NCBI RefSeq assembly: GCF_032925565.1
Contig: NZ_CP136708.1
Span: forward strand, 682,001 to 746,000
Direction: 5' to 3'
Source of the DNA: Alteromonas sp. CI.11.F.A3
GTDB taxonomy: Bacteria > Pseudomonadota > Gammaproteobacteria > Enterobacterales > Alteromonadaceae
Length of the DNA stretch: 64,000 bases
Shown here: piece by piece, positions 1 through 9,454 of the stretch
How positions within the stretch are numbered: position 1 is the stretch's first letter
How the letters are laid out: every line of letters begins with the position of its first letter
The notes under the pieces: generated by a model
What the model was told of the DNA's origin: nothing
The model's database searches: none
Seen by the model: the letters and a program-made list of their open reading frames with translations, nothing else
Position numbers and translations under genes: made by a program

Positions 1-755
1 TTCGTCGCGAGAAATTAGACGGTGAATTGCAGCTGCCTGTCGCGTATCTAACTTGTAATTTTAATGCCCCAGTAGGAGATAAGCCTGCCTTATTCACGCA
101 CGATGAAGTGGTTACCCTTTTCCATGAATTCGGACACGGTATACACCACATGCTAACCAAAATGTCGGTGGCGGGTGTATCTGGAATTAATGGTGTGCCA
201 TGGGATGCCGTAGAACTGCCAAGTCAGTTTTTAGAAAACTGGTGCTGGGAAGAAGACGCGCTTAACTTTATTTCGGGTCACTTTGAGACGGGTGAGCCCT
301 TACCGGCAGATTTACTCGATAGAATGTTAGCTGCCAGAGATTACCAAGCTGCTATGCAAATGGTGCGTCAGTTGGAATTCAGCTTGTTTGATTTCTTACT
401 GCATAGTGAGTCTGGCGACAATGTGGATGTGCAAGCTATTCTTAACAGCGTGCGCGCTGAAGTAGCGGTTAATACACCTCCAGCATTCAACCGTTTTCAG
501 CATAGCTTTGGGCATATATTTGCTGGTGGTTACGCAGCAGGGTATTACAGCTATAAATGGGCGGAAGTGTTATCTGCTGATGCTTACAGTAAATTTGAAG
601 AAGACGGTATTTTTAACCAAGAGACGGGTAAAGCGTTTTTGGAAAATATACTTGAGATGGGTGGAAGCCGTGCGCCTATGGATTTATTCGTTGCCTTTAG
701 AGGCAGGGAGCCAAATGTAGATGCCTTACTACGCCATAGCGGCATTCGTGGCTAA
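1..755 (+). CDS. prlC: Oligopeptidase A (M3 metallopeptidase), C-terminal part
   Basis: The gene enters from the left edge; the reading frame is already open at base 3, so only about the last 250 residues are present. The zinc motif HEFGH lies at bases 123-137, followed by the third-ligand region with ELPSQF and ENW, as in M3 family thimet-type oligopeptidases. The C-terminal part with HIFAGGYAAGYYSYKW is typical of PrlC. In this family the enzyme is cytosolic and degrades short peptides, including cleaved signal peptides. The gene ends with TAA at 753-755, 31 bases before the next gene on the same strand. The call is from recognised motifs; Dcp is the main alternative but fits less well. Confidence 0.93.
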   Translation, partial: RREKLDGELQLPVAYLTCNFNAPVGDKPALFTHDEVVTLFHEFGHGIHHMLTKMSVAGVSGINGVPWDAVELPSQFLENWCWEEDALNFISGHFETGEPLPADLLDRMLAARDYQAAMQMVRQLEFSLFDFLLHSESGDNVDVQAILNSVRAEVAVNTPPAFNRFQHSFGHIFAGGYAAGYYSYKWAEVLSADAYSKFEEDGIFNQETGKAFLENILEMGGSRAPMDLFVAFRGREPNVDALLRHSGIRG

Positions 756-786
756 TTAGTATTAGGTAGTATTAGGATAGATAACC

Positions 787-1479
787 ATGGGAATAGAATC
801 TTTCTCCACTATTTATCAGCGGGCATGTAAGCGAAAAGGTGGTGAAAAGGCGCTTGAAAGCATGCTTTCGGCGCCACTTTCCTCCGAACACGTTGCCAAA
901 ATACCTGATGATCGGTTTTTGGCAGCCATGACGAAACAAGTATTTCAGTCTGGCTTTGTGTGGCGGGTTATTGAAAAAAAATGGCCCGAATTCGAAACCG
1001 TGTTTTTTGAATTTAAAATCGAAAAAGTGCTGCTCATGCCTGATGAAATGCTAGAGCAAAAAGCCTCGGATAAACGAATCGTGCGTAATTACAAAAAAGT
1101 AATGACCGTTCGCGACAATGCTATGTTCATTAAAGATATTGCCCGTGAACACGGCAGCTTCGGTCAGTTTGTGGCTAAATTCGACGCCAGTAATATTACC
1201 GATTTATGGACTACCATGAAAAAACGCGGCGCTCGCCTTGGGGGTAACACGGGCCCTTACATGCTGCGGGCGTTAGGCGTAGATACCTTCTTGTTTTCAC
1301 GAGATGTTGAGGACTACCTGAGAAAGAACGATATTATCGATGGTGGCCTGACTAGCAAGAAAAGCTTAACCGCTGCGAATGCGGCGTTTGCCCAGTGGCA
1401 TCAAGAAAGTGGCCGCTCGTTACAAGAAATAAGCGTTATTATTGCGTTCAGTTGGGGCACAAACCAGTATTTTGCGTAA
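787..1479 (+). CDS. DNA-3-methyladenine glycosylase I (Tag)-like protein
   Basis: The 230-residue product resembles the Tag family of helix-hairpin-helix base-excision glycosylases, which remove 3-methyladenine from DNA. The central part (about residues 45-110, with QSGFVWRVI, PDEMLEQ and RNYKKVMTVRDNA) matches the Tag core. The C-terminal part contains GNTGPYMLRALGVDTFLFS. Classical Tag has a zinc site made by an N-terminal Cys-x12-His and a C-terminal His-x3-Cys. I do not see these here: the N-terminus is a different, Lys/Arg-rich stretch. It may therefore be a zinc-free branch of the family. It follows prlC closely and may be cotranscribed with it. Confidence 0.75.
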   Translation: MGIESFSTIYQRACKRKGGEKALESMLSAPLSSEHVAKIPDDRFLAAMTKQVFQSGFVWRVIEKKWPEFETVFFEFKIEKVLLMPDEMLEQKASDKRIVRNYKKVMTVRDNAMFIKDIAREHGSFGQFVAKFDASNITDLWTTMKKRGARLGGNTGPYMLRALGVDTFLFSRDVEDYLRKNDIIDGGLTSKKSLTAANAAFAQWHQESGRSLQEISVIIAFSWGTNQYFA

Positions 1480-1553
1480 GGTAAATACTGTTGCTGGGCG
1501 CGACAATCCGATACACTTCAGCCTTTACTATGAATCACTAATGCAGGAATGCC

Positions 1554-2339
1554 ATGAGCGACAACCATAACAACACATCGCCCACTGAGGCATCGGATGC
1601 ACCTACTACTCATTTTGGCTTTAAGCAGGTAGAAAAAAACCAAAAAGCGTCGTTAGTAGCCAATGTATTCGATTCTGTTGCCGCTAAATACGATGTCATG
1701 AACGATTTAATGTCGATGGGTGTGCACCGTTTATGGAAGCGCTTTGCCATTGATTGTTCAGGGGTGCGTGCAGGGCAAAAAGTGCTTGATATCGCTGGTG
1801 GTACTGGCGATTTAACCGCAAAATTTTCTCGTCTTGTTGGCCCCACGGGCAACGTAACCTTGGCCGATATTAATTTGTCGATGCTAAAAGTTGGCCGCGA
1901 TAAACTAAGAGATCGCGGATTAGTCAGCAACATCGATTACGTTCAAGCAGATGCCGAGGCGTTACCTTTCCCTGATAACCACTTCGACGTAGTGACCATG
2001 GCTTTTGGCCTTAGAAACGTAACCGAAAAGCAAAATGCACTTAATTCAATTTACCGTGTATTAAAACCAGGCGGTCGACTGTTGGTGTTGGAATTCTCGA
2101 AGCCCACGTCAGAGCAATTAAGCAAACTTTACGATACGTATTCGTTCCATATATTGCCAAAAATGGGGCAGCTAGTGGCCAACGATGCTGAGAGCTACCA
2201 ATATTTGGCAGAAAGTATTCGTATGCACCCTGACCAAGAAACCTTGAAAGGTATGTTTGAGACCGCAGGTTTTGACCAGTGTGACTACCAAAATTTAACC
2301 GGTGGAATAGTCGCTTTGCACCGAGGCTATAAATTTTAA
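1554..2339 (+). CDS. ubiE: Ubiquinone/menaquinone C-methyltransferase UbiE
   Basis: The 261-residue product is a class I SAM-dependent methyltransferase. It carries the family signatures [18 protein letters not shown] (about residues 40-57) and the SAM-binding loop [11 protein letters not shown] (about residues 78-88), plus [11 protein letters not shown] and [16 protein letters not shown]. In the family it C-methylates the benzoquinol ring in ubiquinone synthesis and demethylmenaquinol in menaquinone synthesis. A purine-rich site (caggaa) lies shortly before the ATG. Its stop codon overlaps the start of ubiJ by one base (TAATG), which points to translational coupling in a ubiE-ubiJ-ubiB operon. 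Confidence 0.97.
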   Translation: MSDNHNNTSPTEASDAPTTHFGFKQVEKNQKASLVANVFDSVAAKYDVMNDLMSMGVHRLWKRFAIDCSGVRAGQKVLDIAGGTGDLTAKFSRLVGPTGNVTLADINLSMLKVGRDKLRDRGLVSNIDYVQADAEALPFPDNHFDVVTMAFGLRNVTEKQNALNSIYRVLKPGGRLLVLEFSKPTSEQLSKLYDTYSFHILPKMGQLVANDAESYQYLAESIRMHPDQETLKGMFETAGFDQCDYQNLTGGIVALHRGYKF

Positions 2340-2974
2340 TGCCAGCATCAGCCTTGGTTAGTGCTGTTATTGAAACGGCAGCCAATAAAATTTTAGCGTT
2401 AGATTCAGACAGTGAAGCCAGAATGGCTTCGCTTAAAGGCGCTCGACTTATCGCTTATGTCGACCCCTTGCCCTTTGCTATTGTGCTTGTTTTTTCTGAG
2501 CAAGTAGATGTACTGACGTTACATGAACCATTCCAAGACACAGTTGCAACGCTAAATCATAAAGATTGCTGTATTAAAACATCGTTAGATACCCTGCCTG
2601 AACTAAAACACACCAATCAGCTAACGCGCCTTATTCAACAAAATAAATTACAGGTTGAAGGCGAGCTAGCTGTGGCGCAGCAGGTTAGCGGTCTATTTCA
2701 GCAGTTGGATATTGATGTAGAAGAATTACTGGCGGGTAAAACCAATGATGTTGTTGCCCACCAAGCTATGCAATGGCTCAGTGCTTTTAAGCGCAAGGCC
2801 ACGGGTGCCCTGTCGGAGTTTAATAAAGTCGCTAGCAATGCTTTGATCGAAGAAAAGCAAATAGCAGCGCCCAAATTAGCGGTATTACATTTTAGTGATG
2901 AAGTGAACGCACTACGTGATGATGTAGCGCGATTAGATGCCCGCTTACTTCAGCTAGAACAAAAATCAATTTAA
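2339..2974 (+). CDS. ubiJ: Ubiquinone biosynthesis accessory factor UbiJ (SCP2 domain)
   Basis: The 211-residue protein lies between ubiE and ubiB, the invariant position of ubiJ in gammaproteobacteria. It has an SCP2-like N-terminal half (about residues 20-110), which in the family binds the lipid tail of ubiquinone intermediates, and a C-terminal helical tail (VNALRDDVARLDARLLQLEQ) typical of UbiJ. UbiJ helps assemble the soluble Ubi complex. Its ATG overlaps the ubiE stop by one base; ubiB follows after nine bases. Sequence conservation in this family is low, so the call leans on context as well as on fold-level resemblance. Confidence 0.93.
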   Translation: MPASALVSAVIETAANKILALDSDSEARMASLKGARLIAYVDPLPFAIVLVFSEQVDVLTLHEPFQDTVATLNHKDCCIKTSLDTLPELKHTNQLTRLIQQNKLQVEGELAVAQQVSGLFQQLDIDVEELLAGKTNDVVAHQAMQWLSAFKRKATGALSEFNKVASNALIEEKQIAAPKLAVLHFSDEVNALRDDVARLDARLLQLEQKSI

Positions 2975-2983
2975 GAGACAAGC

Positions 2984-4612
2984 ATGCGCATTGTTAGGTT
3001 GTACAAGATAAATAAGGTGTTGTTAGAGCATGGGTTAGACGATCTTATCCCTGCTAAATGGCTACCATGGTACGCACGCCTTATGCGCCACAGTATCTTT
3101 TGGATTCGAAACAAACATAAAGACAAACTTGCCGGTGAGCGTATTACGCTTGCACTGCAAAGCCTTGGGCCTGTTTTTATCAAATTTGGGCAAATGCTCT
3201 CGACACGCCGCGACTTGCTTCATCCTGCTATTGCGAATGAACTAGCCCGGTTACAAGATAAAGTGCCCCCGTTTTCGTCAGATGCCGCACAAGAGATTAT
3301 TAAAACCTCTCTTGGTTTAACGCATTTGTCAGAATTGTTTAGCGAGTTTGATGAAGCACCATTGGCATCTGCTTCTATTGCTCAAGTGCATGCGGCAAAA
3401 TTAAAAGCGAATAATGAAGATGTAGTGGTTAAAGTGCTGCGCCCCGATATTCGTGAAACTATCGTAGCTGACATGGAGCTGCTATTTAGTTTGGCCTCGG
3501 TACTGCAAAAATGGCTTCCAGATGGTAAACGCCTTCGCCCCGTTGAAGTGGTGGTGGAGTACCGCAAAACCATTGTAGATGAATTAGATCTTCTGCGTGA
3601 ATCGGCAAGTGGTATTCAGCTAGGTCGAAACTTCGAAGGCTCAGACTCCCTATACATTCCCAAAATATACAGTGATTACTGCCACAGCAATGTGATGGTG
3701 ATGGAGCGCATATATGGGCTACCTATTTCAAATATAGATGCCTTACTTGCACAAAATACCAATATGAAGAAGCTGGCTGAGCGTGGGGTAGAGGTGTTCT
3801 TTACCCAAGTGTTCCGCGATAGCTTCTTTCATGCTGATATGCACCCAGGTAATATCTTTGTATCTACCGAACACCCTGAGAACCCTAAGTACATCGCGAT
3901 TGATTTTGGCATTGTGGGCACCTTGAACCGAGAAGATAAACGTTATTTAGCCGAAAACTTTATTGCGTTTTTCAACCGAGATTATCGCAAGGTAGCACAG
4001 CTTCATGCTGACTCTGGCTGGGTGCCAAACGACACCAATATTGATGAGTTTGAAATGGCGATACGCACGGTTTGTGAGCCCATTTTTCAAAAGCCTCTTG
4101 CTGAAATCTCGTTCGGTAATGTGCTACTACAGTTATTTAATACTGCCCGCCGGTTTAATATGGTGGTGCAGCCACAATTAGTTCTGCTTCAAAAAACGCT
4201 GCTTTATGTTGAAGGGTTGGGTCGTCAACTTTATCCCCAATTAGATTTGTGGAAAACCGCAAAGCCCTTTTTAGAAAATTGGATGCGCGAGCAAATTGGC
4301 GTAAAAGCTATGCTAGGAAAGGTAAAAGCAAACCTGCCGTTTTGGTCTGAAAAGCTACCTGAAATGCCAGATTTACTTTACGACAGCTTACAGCAAGTTA
4401 AGCGGCTTCCTTTGCAACAACAACGCGCACAAGTTGCTTTATTAGAGCAGCAGAAAAAGAGTGCACAATCCATTCAATGGGGTGTAACGGGCGCTACCTT
4501 TATTTTATTGTCTGCTATTTTGCCTATGTACGATTTAAATTGGTGCTTTCCAGCGCTTTCAGCTGGTGCAGGATTGCTCTGTTGGGTATTGGCATGGCGT
4601 AAGAACCGTTAG
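2984..4612 (+). CDS. ubiB: Ubiquinone biosynthesis kinase-like ATPase UbiB
   Basis: The 542-residue product belongs to the ABC1/ADCK/UbiB atypical kinase family. The KxGQ-type motif appears as [14 protein letters not shown] (about residues 65-78), the Ala-rich nucleotide loop as [11 protein letters not shown], and the catalytic-loop equivalent as [10 protein letters not shown] followed by IDFGIVG. Two hydrophobic segments at the C-terminus (about residues 500-540) give the membrane anchor typical of bacterial UbiB. The family supports coenzyme Q assembly through ATPase activity. In many gammaproteobacteria tatABC follows ubiB; here a cold-shock gene follows after 281 bases. Confidence 0.96.
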   Translation: MRIVRLYKINKVLLEHGLDDLIPAKWLPWYARLMRHSIFWIRNKHKDKLAGERITLALQSLGPVFIKFGQMLSTRRDLLHPAIANELARLQDKVPPFSSDAAQEIIKTSLGLTHLSELFSEFDEAPLASASIAQVHAAKLKANNEDVVVKVLRPDIRETIVADMELLFSLASVLQKWLPDGKRLRPVEVVVEYRKTIVDELDLLRESASGIQLGRNFEGSDSLYIPKIYSDYCHSNVMVMERIYGLPISNIDALLAQNTNMKKLAERGVEVFFTQVFRDSFFHADMHPGNIFVSTEHPENPKYIAIDFGIVGTLNREDKRYLAENFIAFFNRDYRKVAQLHADSGWVPNDTNIDEFEMAIRTVCEPIFQKPLAEISFGNVLLQLFNTARRFNMVVQPQLVLLQKTLLYVEGLGRQLYPQLDLWKTAKPFLENWMREQIGVKAMLGKVKANLPFWSEKLPEMPDLLYDSLQQVKRLPLQQQRAQVALLEQQKKSAQSIQWGVTGATFILLSAILPMYDLNWCFPALSAGAGLLCWVLAWRKNR

Positions 4613-4689
4613 GTACTGTTACGTTGGGGTGAAATTTTTATGAAATGCATTATTTAGTGAATAAATTGTATATTAATCAGTTCGAAGAG

Positions 4690-4893
4690 TGTTATAGTTG
4701 CTTTGGCTTTAAGCCAAATGTCTTTGAATAGACGAGATATGAAATTATTTGCTATATGTAAAACCGCTCAAGTTACCTTGTGATTTGTAGTAAGTTGTTG
4801 CCCATTCGTAAGTAAGACCAACTCCGCCTATTAAAGACACTCGCTATACGCGCTTATTGCGCAATTTAATATGATATTTGAGGTCTATACGAC
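4690..4893 (+). promoter_or_regulatory. Probable promoter and long leader of the cold-shock gene
   Basis: An extended -10 element (TGT followed by TATAGT, 4690-4698) lies about 195 bases before the cold-shock start codon. It would give a leader of roughly 190 nt, similar in scale to the temperature-sensing leaders of enterobacterial cspA genes. I see no clear -35 box. The rest of the 281-base gap after ubiB contains no convincing gene. A weak ribosome-binding site (gaggt) sits near the ATG. Confidence 0.45.
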
Positions 4894-5103
4894 ATGTCTA
4901 AAGTTACAGGCACCGTTAAGTGGTTTAACGCTGATAAAGGTTATGGTTTTCTAACTCAAGATAACGGCGGTAAGGACGTATTCGTTCATTTCCGTGCTAT
5001 CGTTTCTGACGGTTACAAAACTCTTCCAGAAGGTCAGCGCGTGGAATTTGAAGTAGAAGAAGGTCAAAAAGGTCTTCAAGCTGCTAACGTGCACGCCATC
5101 TAA
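4894..5103 (+). CDS. Cold-shock protein, CspA family
   Basis: The 69-residue protein is a single cold-shock domain. It shows [15 protein letters not shown] with the RNP1-type motif KGYGFL and the RNP2-type motif DVFVHF. These aromatic residues bind single-stranded nucleic acid in the family, which acts as an RNA chaperone and, in some members, a transcription antiterminator. Length matches the family (65-75 residues). The gene stands alone between a long leader and a strong terminator. Which paralogue it corresponds to (CspA, CspC, CspD or others) cannot be decided from sequence alone. Confidence 0.96.
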   Translation: MSKVTGTVKWFNADKGYGFLTQDNGGKDVFVHFRAIVSDGYKTLPEGQRVEFEVEEGQKGLQAANVHAI

Positions 5104-5110
5104 GAAATTC

Positions 5111-5147
5111 AAAAACGGCGGTCTGAAAAGACCGCCGTTTTTCTTTC
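5111..5147 (+). terminator. Rho-independent terminator after the cold-shock gene
   Basis: A 14-bp perfect stem (aaaaacggcggtct, loop gaaa, and its complement) ends in a T-rich run. It begins eight bases after the stop codon. Confidence 0.95.
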
Positions 5148-5239
5148 TTTTATAAACACTACATTCGTTAATATAGTTGGTTTTCCCGCTATTAAGTGCT
5201 TTACTGTTTTAGTATTAAACTTAATGAAAGGATTTGCTA

Positions 5240-6007
5240 ATGTTAAGGATGAATAGTGTTTTTTTCGCTTTTGTTCTACTTTCCACTTTTATATCTTCTT
5301 CATCGTTCGCGCAATCATCCAGTAAAATACAAAATACTTCCCAAGACACCCCAAGTGCCAGCAGCGCCGTTAGCAAACAAGCCATTAGTAACCAAAGCAA
5401 TGCTATTGCCATGCTTTTCGGTGAACCAATTACCCTAGCTGACATTACTCCCGACCAAGACACAATGTCGAAAATTCGAAAGCAAGCGCCCGATAACGTC
5501 ACGCAGCTTATTACTCAGATGCGAGCTATCAATCTGGCGAACCAAATTATAGAAGCAGTGCTTAGCGACTATGCGAGTACACACGATATCGAGGTGGACT
5601 TGGCCCTAGTGGAAGCTTTTAAGCAAAAATTTGGATCAGAATATGAAAAGAACAACCAGAAAGTAGCCGCTAAGAACGATGCTCTGCAAAACGATAATGA
5701 GTTGGAGGAAAGTGCTAGTAATGAAGATATTACGAGTATTGACGAGATTGCATCAACGCAAGTAGAGCGTTGGCAAATAGAAAAACACCTGTATAAAACC
5801 TATGGTGGGGCAGTGATTTTCGAGCAGTCGAACCCTTCAATGCCGGTAGAAGCCTACTTAGCTCTGATGAAAGAATACGCGAACGAAGGTAAGTTCAAGG
5901 TGTTAGATGAAGCCTTAGCTGAACGCTTTTGGGAGGCTTTCGAACCACCATACGAATTCGTAATCGCGCCTGAAGACGTGAACTTTAACCAACCTTGGTG
6001 GCGTTAA
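5240..6007 (+). CDS. Secreted protein of unknown function with weak SurA-N-like resemblance
   Basis: The product has an N-terminal signal peptide (hydrophobic core VFFAFVLLSTFI, then SSSSFAQ as a likely signal peptidase I site). The start at 5240 is chosen because a GAAAGGA ribosome-binding site ends eight bases upstream; a TTG at 5234 is also open. After the leader comes a Ser/Asn-rich linker, then GEPITLADITP, a phrase that resembles the beginning of SurA/parvulin-chaperone N-terminal domains, followed by helical, charged sequence and an acidic stretch (about residues 140-165). The end is aromatic (NFNQPWWR). No catalytic PPIase domain is visible. I do not recognise a characterised family. 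It is monocistronic by appearance. Confidence 0.75.
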   Translation: MLRMNSVFFAFVLLSTFISSSSFAQSSSKIQNTSQDTPSASSAVSKQAISNQSNAIAMLFGEPITLADITPDQDTMSKIRKQAPDNVTQLITQMRAINLANQIIEAVLSDYASTHDIEVDLALVEAFKQKFGSEYEKNNQKVAAKNDALQNDNELEESASNEDITSIDEIASTQVERWQIEKHLYKTYGGAVIFEQSNPSMPVEAYLALMKEYANEGKFKVLDEALAERFWEAFEPPYEFVIAPEDVNFNQPWWR

Positions 6008-6099
6008 TGCATAAGTGGCAACCTTTGTAGGTTGCCAATAGCCACATCGTTATTCGCCTCTCTCTAACGTTAGTCGACACTATTTGACGTTAGACGGCA

Positions 6100-7056
6100 T
6101 TAATCGGCAAATAGCGGGGTAGAAAAGTAACGCTCGGCGCCATCGGCAAGAATGACAACGATGTTCTTGCCCTCATTAGAAGGTTGTTGGGCTAATTGAG
6201 CGGCAGCAAAGAGTGCGGCTCCCGAAGAAATTCCTACCGCTAAGCCTTCTACTCTCGCAACCTGCTGGGCGTAAGCTATGGCTTCGTTGTCTTCTACCGT
6301 AATTATCTGATTGATTTGGCTAACATCAAGCACGTCAGGAACATGGCCTGAACTCAATCCCTGAATATTGTGCACGCCACCATGCCCTTTGCTTAACACC
6401 GGACAACTAGCTGGTTCAACGGCCACTACTTCTAAATGAGGAATGTGGGCTCGCATGCTTGTGGCTAAGCCAGTAAGCGTGCCGCCAGTGCCTACACCGG
6501 CAACCACGATATCGACATTACCATTAGTATCGCGCAGTATTTCTTGGGCGGTAGATTTAGCATGCGCATCAGGGTTAGCTTGGTTTGAAAATTGAGACAG
6601 GCCCACCGCGGCTGGGTTTTGCTCAATAAGTGCTGTTGCTTTATCTATGGCGCCTTTGGTGCCAAGATGCTTTGGTGTAGTGACCACATGCGCCCCATAA
6701 TGACGTATCAGCTTTTGGCGCTCTACTGACATATGTTCTGGTATGCACACTGTCAGTTTAATACCGTAAATAGCGCAGAGCCAAGCACAGGCCACACCGT
6801 TGTTTCCTGACGACGCTTCAATTATTTCAGTTTTCTCATTAAAAGCAGAGCTCGCCATTAGCGCGTTGAGCATGGCTATTGCCGGTCTGTCTTTTATTGA
6901 ACCTGCAGGATTGAAAAATTCCACCTTGGCTAACAGTGTCGCCTCCACATGTTGGCTTGCCGCAAATTTACTTAAGCGTATTAGTGGTGTGTTTCCTATG
7001 GTTTGCGTTATATCGTCAACGACCCCAGGCATGGTATTTATCGCGTAATCAAGCAT
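6100..7056 (-). CDS. Cysteine synthase-family PLP enzyme (possibly a cysteine desulfhydrase)
   Basis: The 318-residue product is a fold-type II PLP enzyme of the CysK/CysM/CBS family. The PLP lysine lies in NPAGSIKDRPA (about residues 49-59). The substrate loop reads EASSGNNG where classical CysK has T-S-G-N-T-G. The phosphate-binding loop is GVGTGGTLTG (about residues 187-196). Family members make cysteine from O-acetylserine and sulfide or run the reverse type of elimination. Its divergent neighbour is a DecR-like cysteine-responsive regulator, which suggests a cysteine-detoxifying role rather than synthesis; this is inference from context. An AGAG-type site precedes the ATG at 7056. Confidence 0.88.
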   Translation of the reverse strand: MLDYAINTMPGVVDDITQTIGNTPLIRLSKFAASQHVEATLLAKVEFFNPAGSIKDRPAIAMLNALMASSAFNEKTEIIEASSGNNGVACAWLCAIYGIKLTVCIPEHMSVERQKLIRHYGAHVVTTPKHLGTKGAIDKATALIEQNPAAVGLSQFSNQANPDAHAKSTAQEILRDTNGNVDIVVAGVGTGGTLTGLATSMRAHIPHLEVVAVEPASCPVLSKGHGGVHNIQGLSSGHVPDVLDVSQINQIITVEDNEAIAYAQQVARVEGLAVGISSGAALFAAAQLAQQPSNEGKNIVVILADGAERYFSTPLFAD

Positions 7057-7164
7057 TTCAAAAATCTCTACAAGTCAGTCTTATTCAATAGTGACAGCTA
7101 GAAAAAGAGAAATTTACTCATTACTCCCTATTTGATAGGTTAGATGTAGTTAATAATTCTATTT

Positions 7165-7650
7165 ATGTGGTTTAAAGTGAAAAATATTGCTCTTGATGGT
7201 GTCGATAAGGCTATATTGTTGCTTCTTCAGCAAGACGCCAATGTGCCGGTTGCAGATATAGCGGAGAAAGTGGGCCTAACGGCTACGCCGTGTTGGCGAC
7301 GTATACAGCGCCTAGAAGCGCAAGGCGTCATTTCCCGTCGCGTAGCATTATTGCAGGCGCATAAATTAGGCTTGGCAATGACGGTGTTTGTGCAAATCAA
7401 AGCCGCTCGTCACGATGGGAAGTGGTTAACAGACTTTGCTAAGCACGCGTCATCGTTTGAAGAAGTGGTTGAATTTTATCGTATGTCTGGAGAATACGAT
7501 TACTTGCTTAAAGTTGTGGTAACCGATATGGCTGCTTTCGACCATTTCTATAAAAGACTCGTAAATGGCATTGATCTAAACGATGTCACCTCTAGTTTTG
7601 CCATGGAACAACTGAAATACACAACGGCGCTTCCACTTACTCATCTTTAA
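7165..7650 (+). CDS. Lrp/AsnC-family regulator, DecR-like
   Basis: The 161-residue protein has an N-terminal winged helix-turn-helix (about residues 10-60, with VADIAEKVGLTATPCWRRIQRLE) and a C-terminal RAM/AsnC ligand domain (about residues 70-150). The end of the protein (VTSSFAMEQLKYTT) closely recalls Escherichia coli DecR (YbaO), which activates cysteine detoxification in response to cysteine. The gene is transcribed away from the cysteine synthase-like gene with a 108-base shared intergenic region, the usual layout for a regulator and its target. The start could also be the in-frame GTG at 7177; neither has a strong ribosome-binding site. Confidence 0.9.
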   Translation: MWFKVKNIALDGVDKAILLLLQQDANVPVADIAEKVGLTATPCWRRIQRLEAQGVISRRVALLQAHKLGLAMTVFVQIKAARHDGKWLTDFAKHASSFEEVVEFYRMSGEYDYLLKVVVTDMAAFDHFYKRLVNGIDLNDVTSSFAMEQLKYTTALPLTHL

Positions 7651-7825
7651 CAAAAACCAAATAGATCGCTAATTATTTAAGGCGTGCGAAAGTAAAAAGG
7701 ACGAACTCGGGTCTAGGTTACTTATGGGTTACTAAAAACACTAATATAAGTATTTTATTGGATTATGCTTCAAAGTGTCTACAGTAATACTTTACGTTAA
7801 CTTTTTCTCCCGAAGGCAGTAAGCA

Positions 7826-9421
7826 ATGTTAAACACTATAAAAGTAAGAATTTTAACGGGTTATGCAGGAATATTACTCGCAACCTTGATTGCTGCCGTG
7901 GTACTAACATTGAACAACAAACAGGTGACGCACCAGGTCGACACCTTCGTGAGTGAAACCTTACCCGCCTTAAGTACCCTTGATAGTGTGCAAAGTAATA
8001 GTAAGCAACTTGTTTTAATTGGCTACTCACTTTATGGCACAACGTTATCGGGTAATGCTTTTGAAGAACAAAAACAAGTATTGGTGCAAAACGTAGATGC
8101 TGGATTTAACGCACTAGGCTACATGGCTGGTGATACCCTTAAATCCCAGTTCAATTCGCTGGTCTCAAGTATGGATTCACTTCAAGCTACTATGTCTGCA
8201 TCGCGGGTAGATTGGGATCGTGCCCGTGATGATTTGCAGTTATTGAATGAACTAGCCTCCGTTTTTGATAACGCGTTAATTGAAGTAAGAAATCAGGTGG
8301 CAAGCAAAGCGGGTGAGCGTTCGCAGGCGATAGGAAGTCAGTTACAAACCAGCCAATTCACTATTTATCTGCTAGTGGTCATTCTAGCTGCTGTTGCCAT
8401 GGCAGGTTTCTATAGTGCTAAAAAACAAATTGCGCAGCCTATAGAAGGCATGGCTGAGAAGCTAGATAGTTTAGCGAAAAGCAGAAATTTAGTGGTGCGT
8501 CTTCCAGAACAACGCACCCATGAGCTTTGCAGAATGACCAACAGTATTCATGGTTTGGTATCTGTGTTCCAGGCTGGCATGAAAGAAGTAAAAGGAGCGG
8601 TATCTGGGATAGAAGGAGCGGTGAACTCTTTATCTACATCTACAGAACAGTCAAGCTCGTCAGTTGATAGTTTACTTACCGATATTACTGACCTAGTGAA
8701 TATTATGGACTCGTTAGAGTCTGATATGGTTGAAAGCCTTCAGCGTTCACAAACAGCGGCAAACGCTGCGCAAGATAGCGCAAAACAGGTAGACGCAGGG
8801 CGTGTGCAAGTGAAGGAGACCGCAGTAGCTATTTCTGACTTAGCCAATGATATTGAACAAACGGCAAGTATGTTAGAAACCCTTCAGGTCGAAGGAAATA
8901 ATGTTTCAAGTGCAGTTAAAACTATTGCAGAAATTGCCGATCAGACAAACTTATTGGCATTGAACGCAGCGATTGAAGCGGCGAGAGCTGGCGATTCTGG
9001 GAGAGGTTTCGCGGTAGTCGCTGACGAGGTAAGAACGCTAGCAGTAAGAACACAACAGTCCACCGTTGAAATTAATACTATGCTAGAAAATATTGTAGCG
9101 TCAATTACGTCTGCAGTATCCACCATGAGCTCAAATCAAAATAAAGCACATGACTCTGTTGGTTTAGCTAATGATTTGGTATCAACGCTTGAAGCAGGAA
9201 CGCAAAGTATTTTGGCGTTAGTGAGCGTTAGTGAAGAAGCAGCCGTATTGGCGAAACATTCACAGTCGCAGGCGATTGAGGCTAAAAATGGCGTTAATCA
9301 ATTTAAAGGGTTGGGAGATAGGTTGTCTCAAAACAATAGGCAAGTTAACGATGCCGCTGAAGATTTGTCTGCACTTGCGAATGGATTAAGTGCTAATGTA
9401 AACCAATTTAAAATCAGCTAA
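7826..9421 (+). CDS. Methyl-accepting chemotaxis protein
   Basis: The 531-residue protein has two membrane segments (about residues 10-30 and 178-197) bracketing a helical four-helix-type periplasmic sensor domain, then a HAMP region (about residues 198-250) and a cytoplasmic signalling domain. The hairpin tip is recognisable as QTNLLALNAAIEAARAG followed by RGFAVVADEVRTLA. In the family the tip binds CheW and CheA. The ligand is unknown; the sensor resembles a generic 4HB_MCP helical bundle. I see no CheR-binding pentapeptide at the C-terminus. No chemotaxis genes adjoin it, so it is an orphan receptor. Confidence 0.95.
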   Translation: MLNTIKVRILTGYAGILLATLIAAVVLTLNNKQVTHQVDTFVSETLPALSTLDSVQSNSKQLVLIGYSLYGTTLSGNAFEEQKQVLVQNVDAGFNALGYMAGDTLKSQFNSLVSSMDSLQATMSASRVDWDRARDDLQLLNELASVFDNALIEVRNQVASKAGERSQAIGSQLQTSQFTIYLLVVILAAVAMAGFYSAKKQIAQPIEGMAEKLDSLAKSRNLVVRLPEQRTHELCRMTNSIHGLVSVFQAGMKEVKGAVSGIEGAVNSLSTSTEQSSSSVDSLLTDITDLVNIMDSLESDMVESLQRSQTAANAAQDSAKQVDAGRVQVKETAVAISDLANDIEQTASMLETLQVEGNNVSSAVKTIAEIADQTNLLALNAAIEAARAGDSGRGFAVVADEVRTLAVRTQQSTVEINTMLENIVASITSAVSTMSSNQNKAHDSVGLANDLVSTLEAGTQSILALVSVSEEAAVLAKHSQSQAIEAKNGVNQFKGLGDRLSQNNRQVNDAAEDLSALANGLSANVNQFKIS

Positions 9422-9426
9422 TGCAA

Positions 9427-9450
9427 GAAGGGCCCTGTTAGGGGCCCTTC
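9427..9450. terminator. Hairpin between convergent genes
   Basis: A 9-bp perfect stem (gaagggccc and gggcccttc) with a six-base loop lies just after the chemoreceptor stop codon and just beyond the end of the small leftward gene. The T-runs are weak on both sides, so it may act as a bidirectional terminator. Confidence 0.7.
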
Positions 9451-9454
9451 GTTA

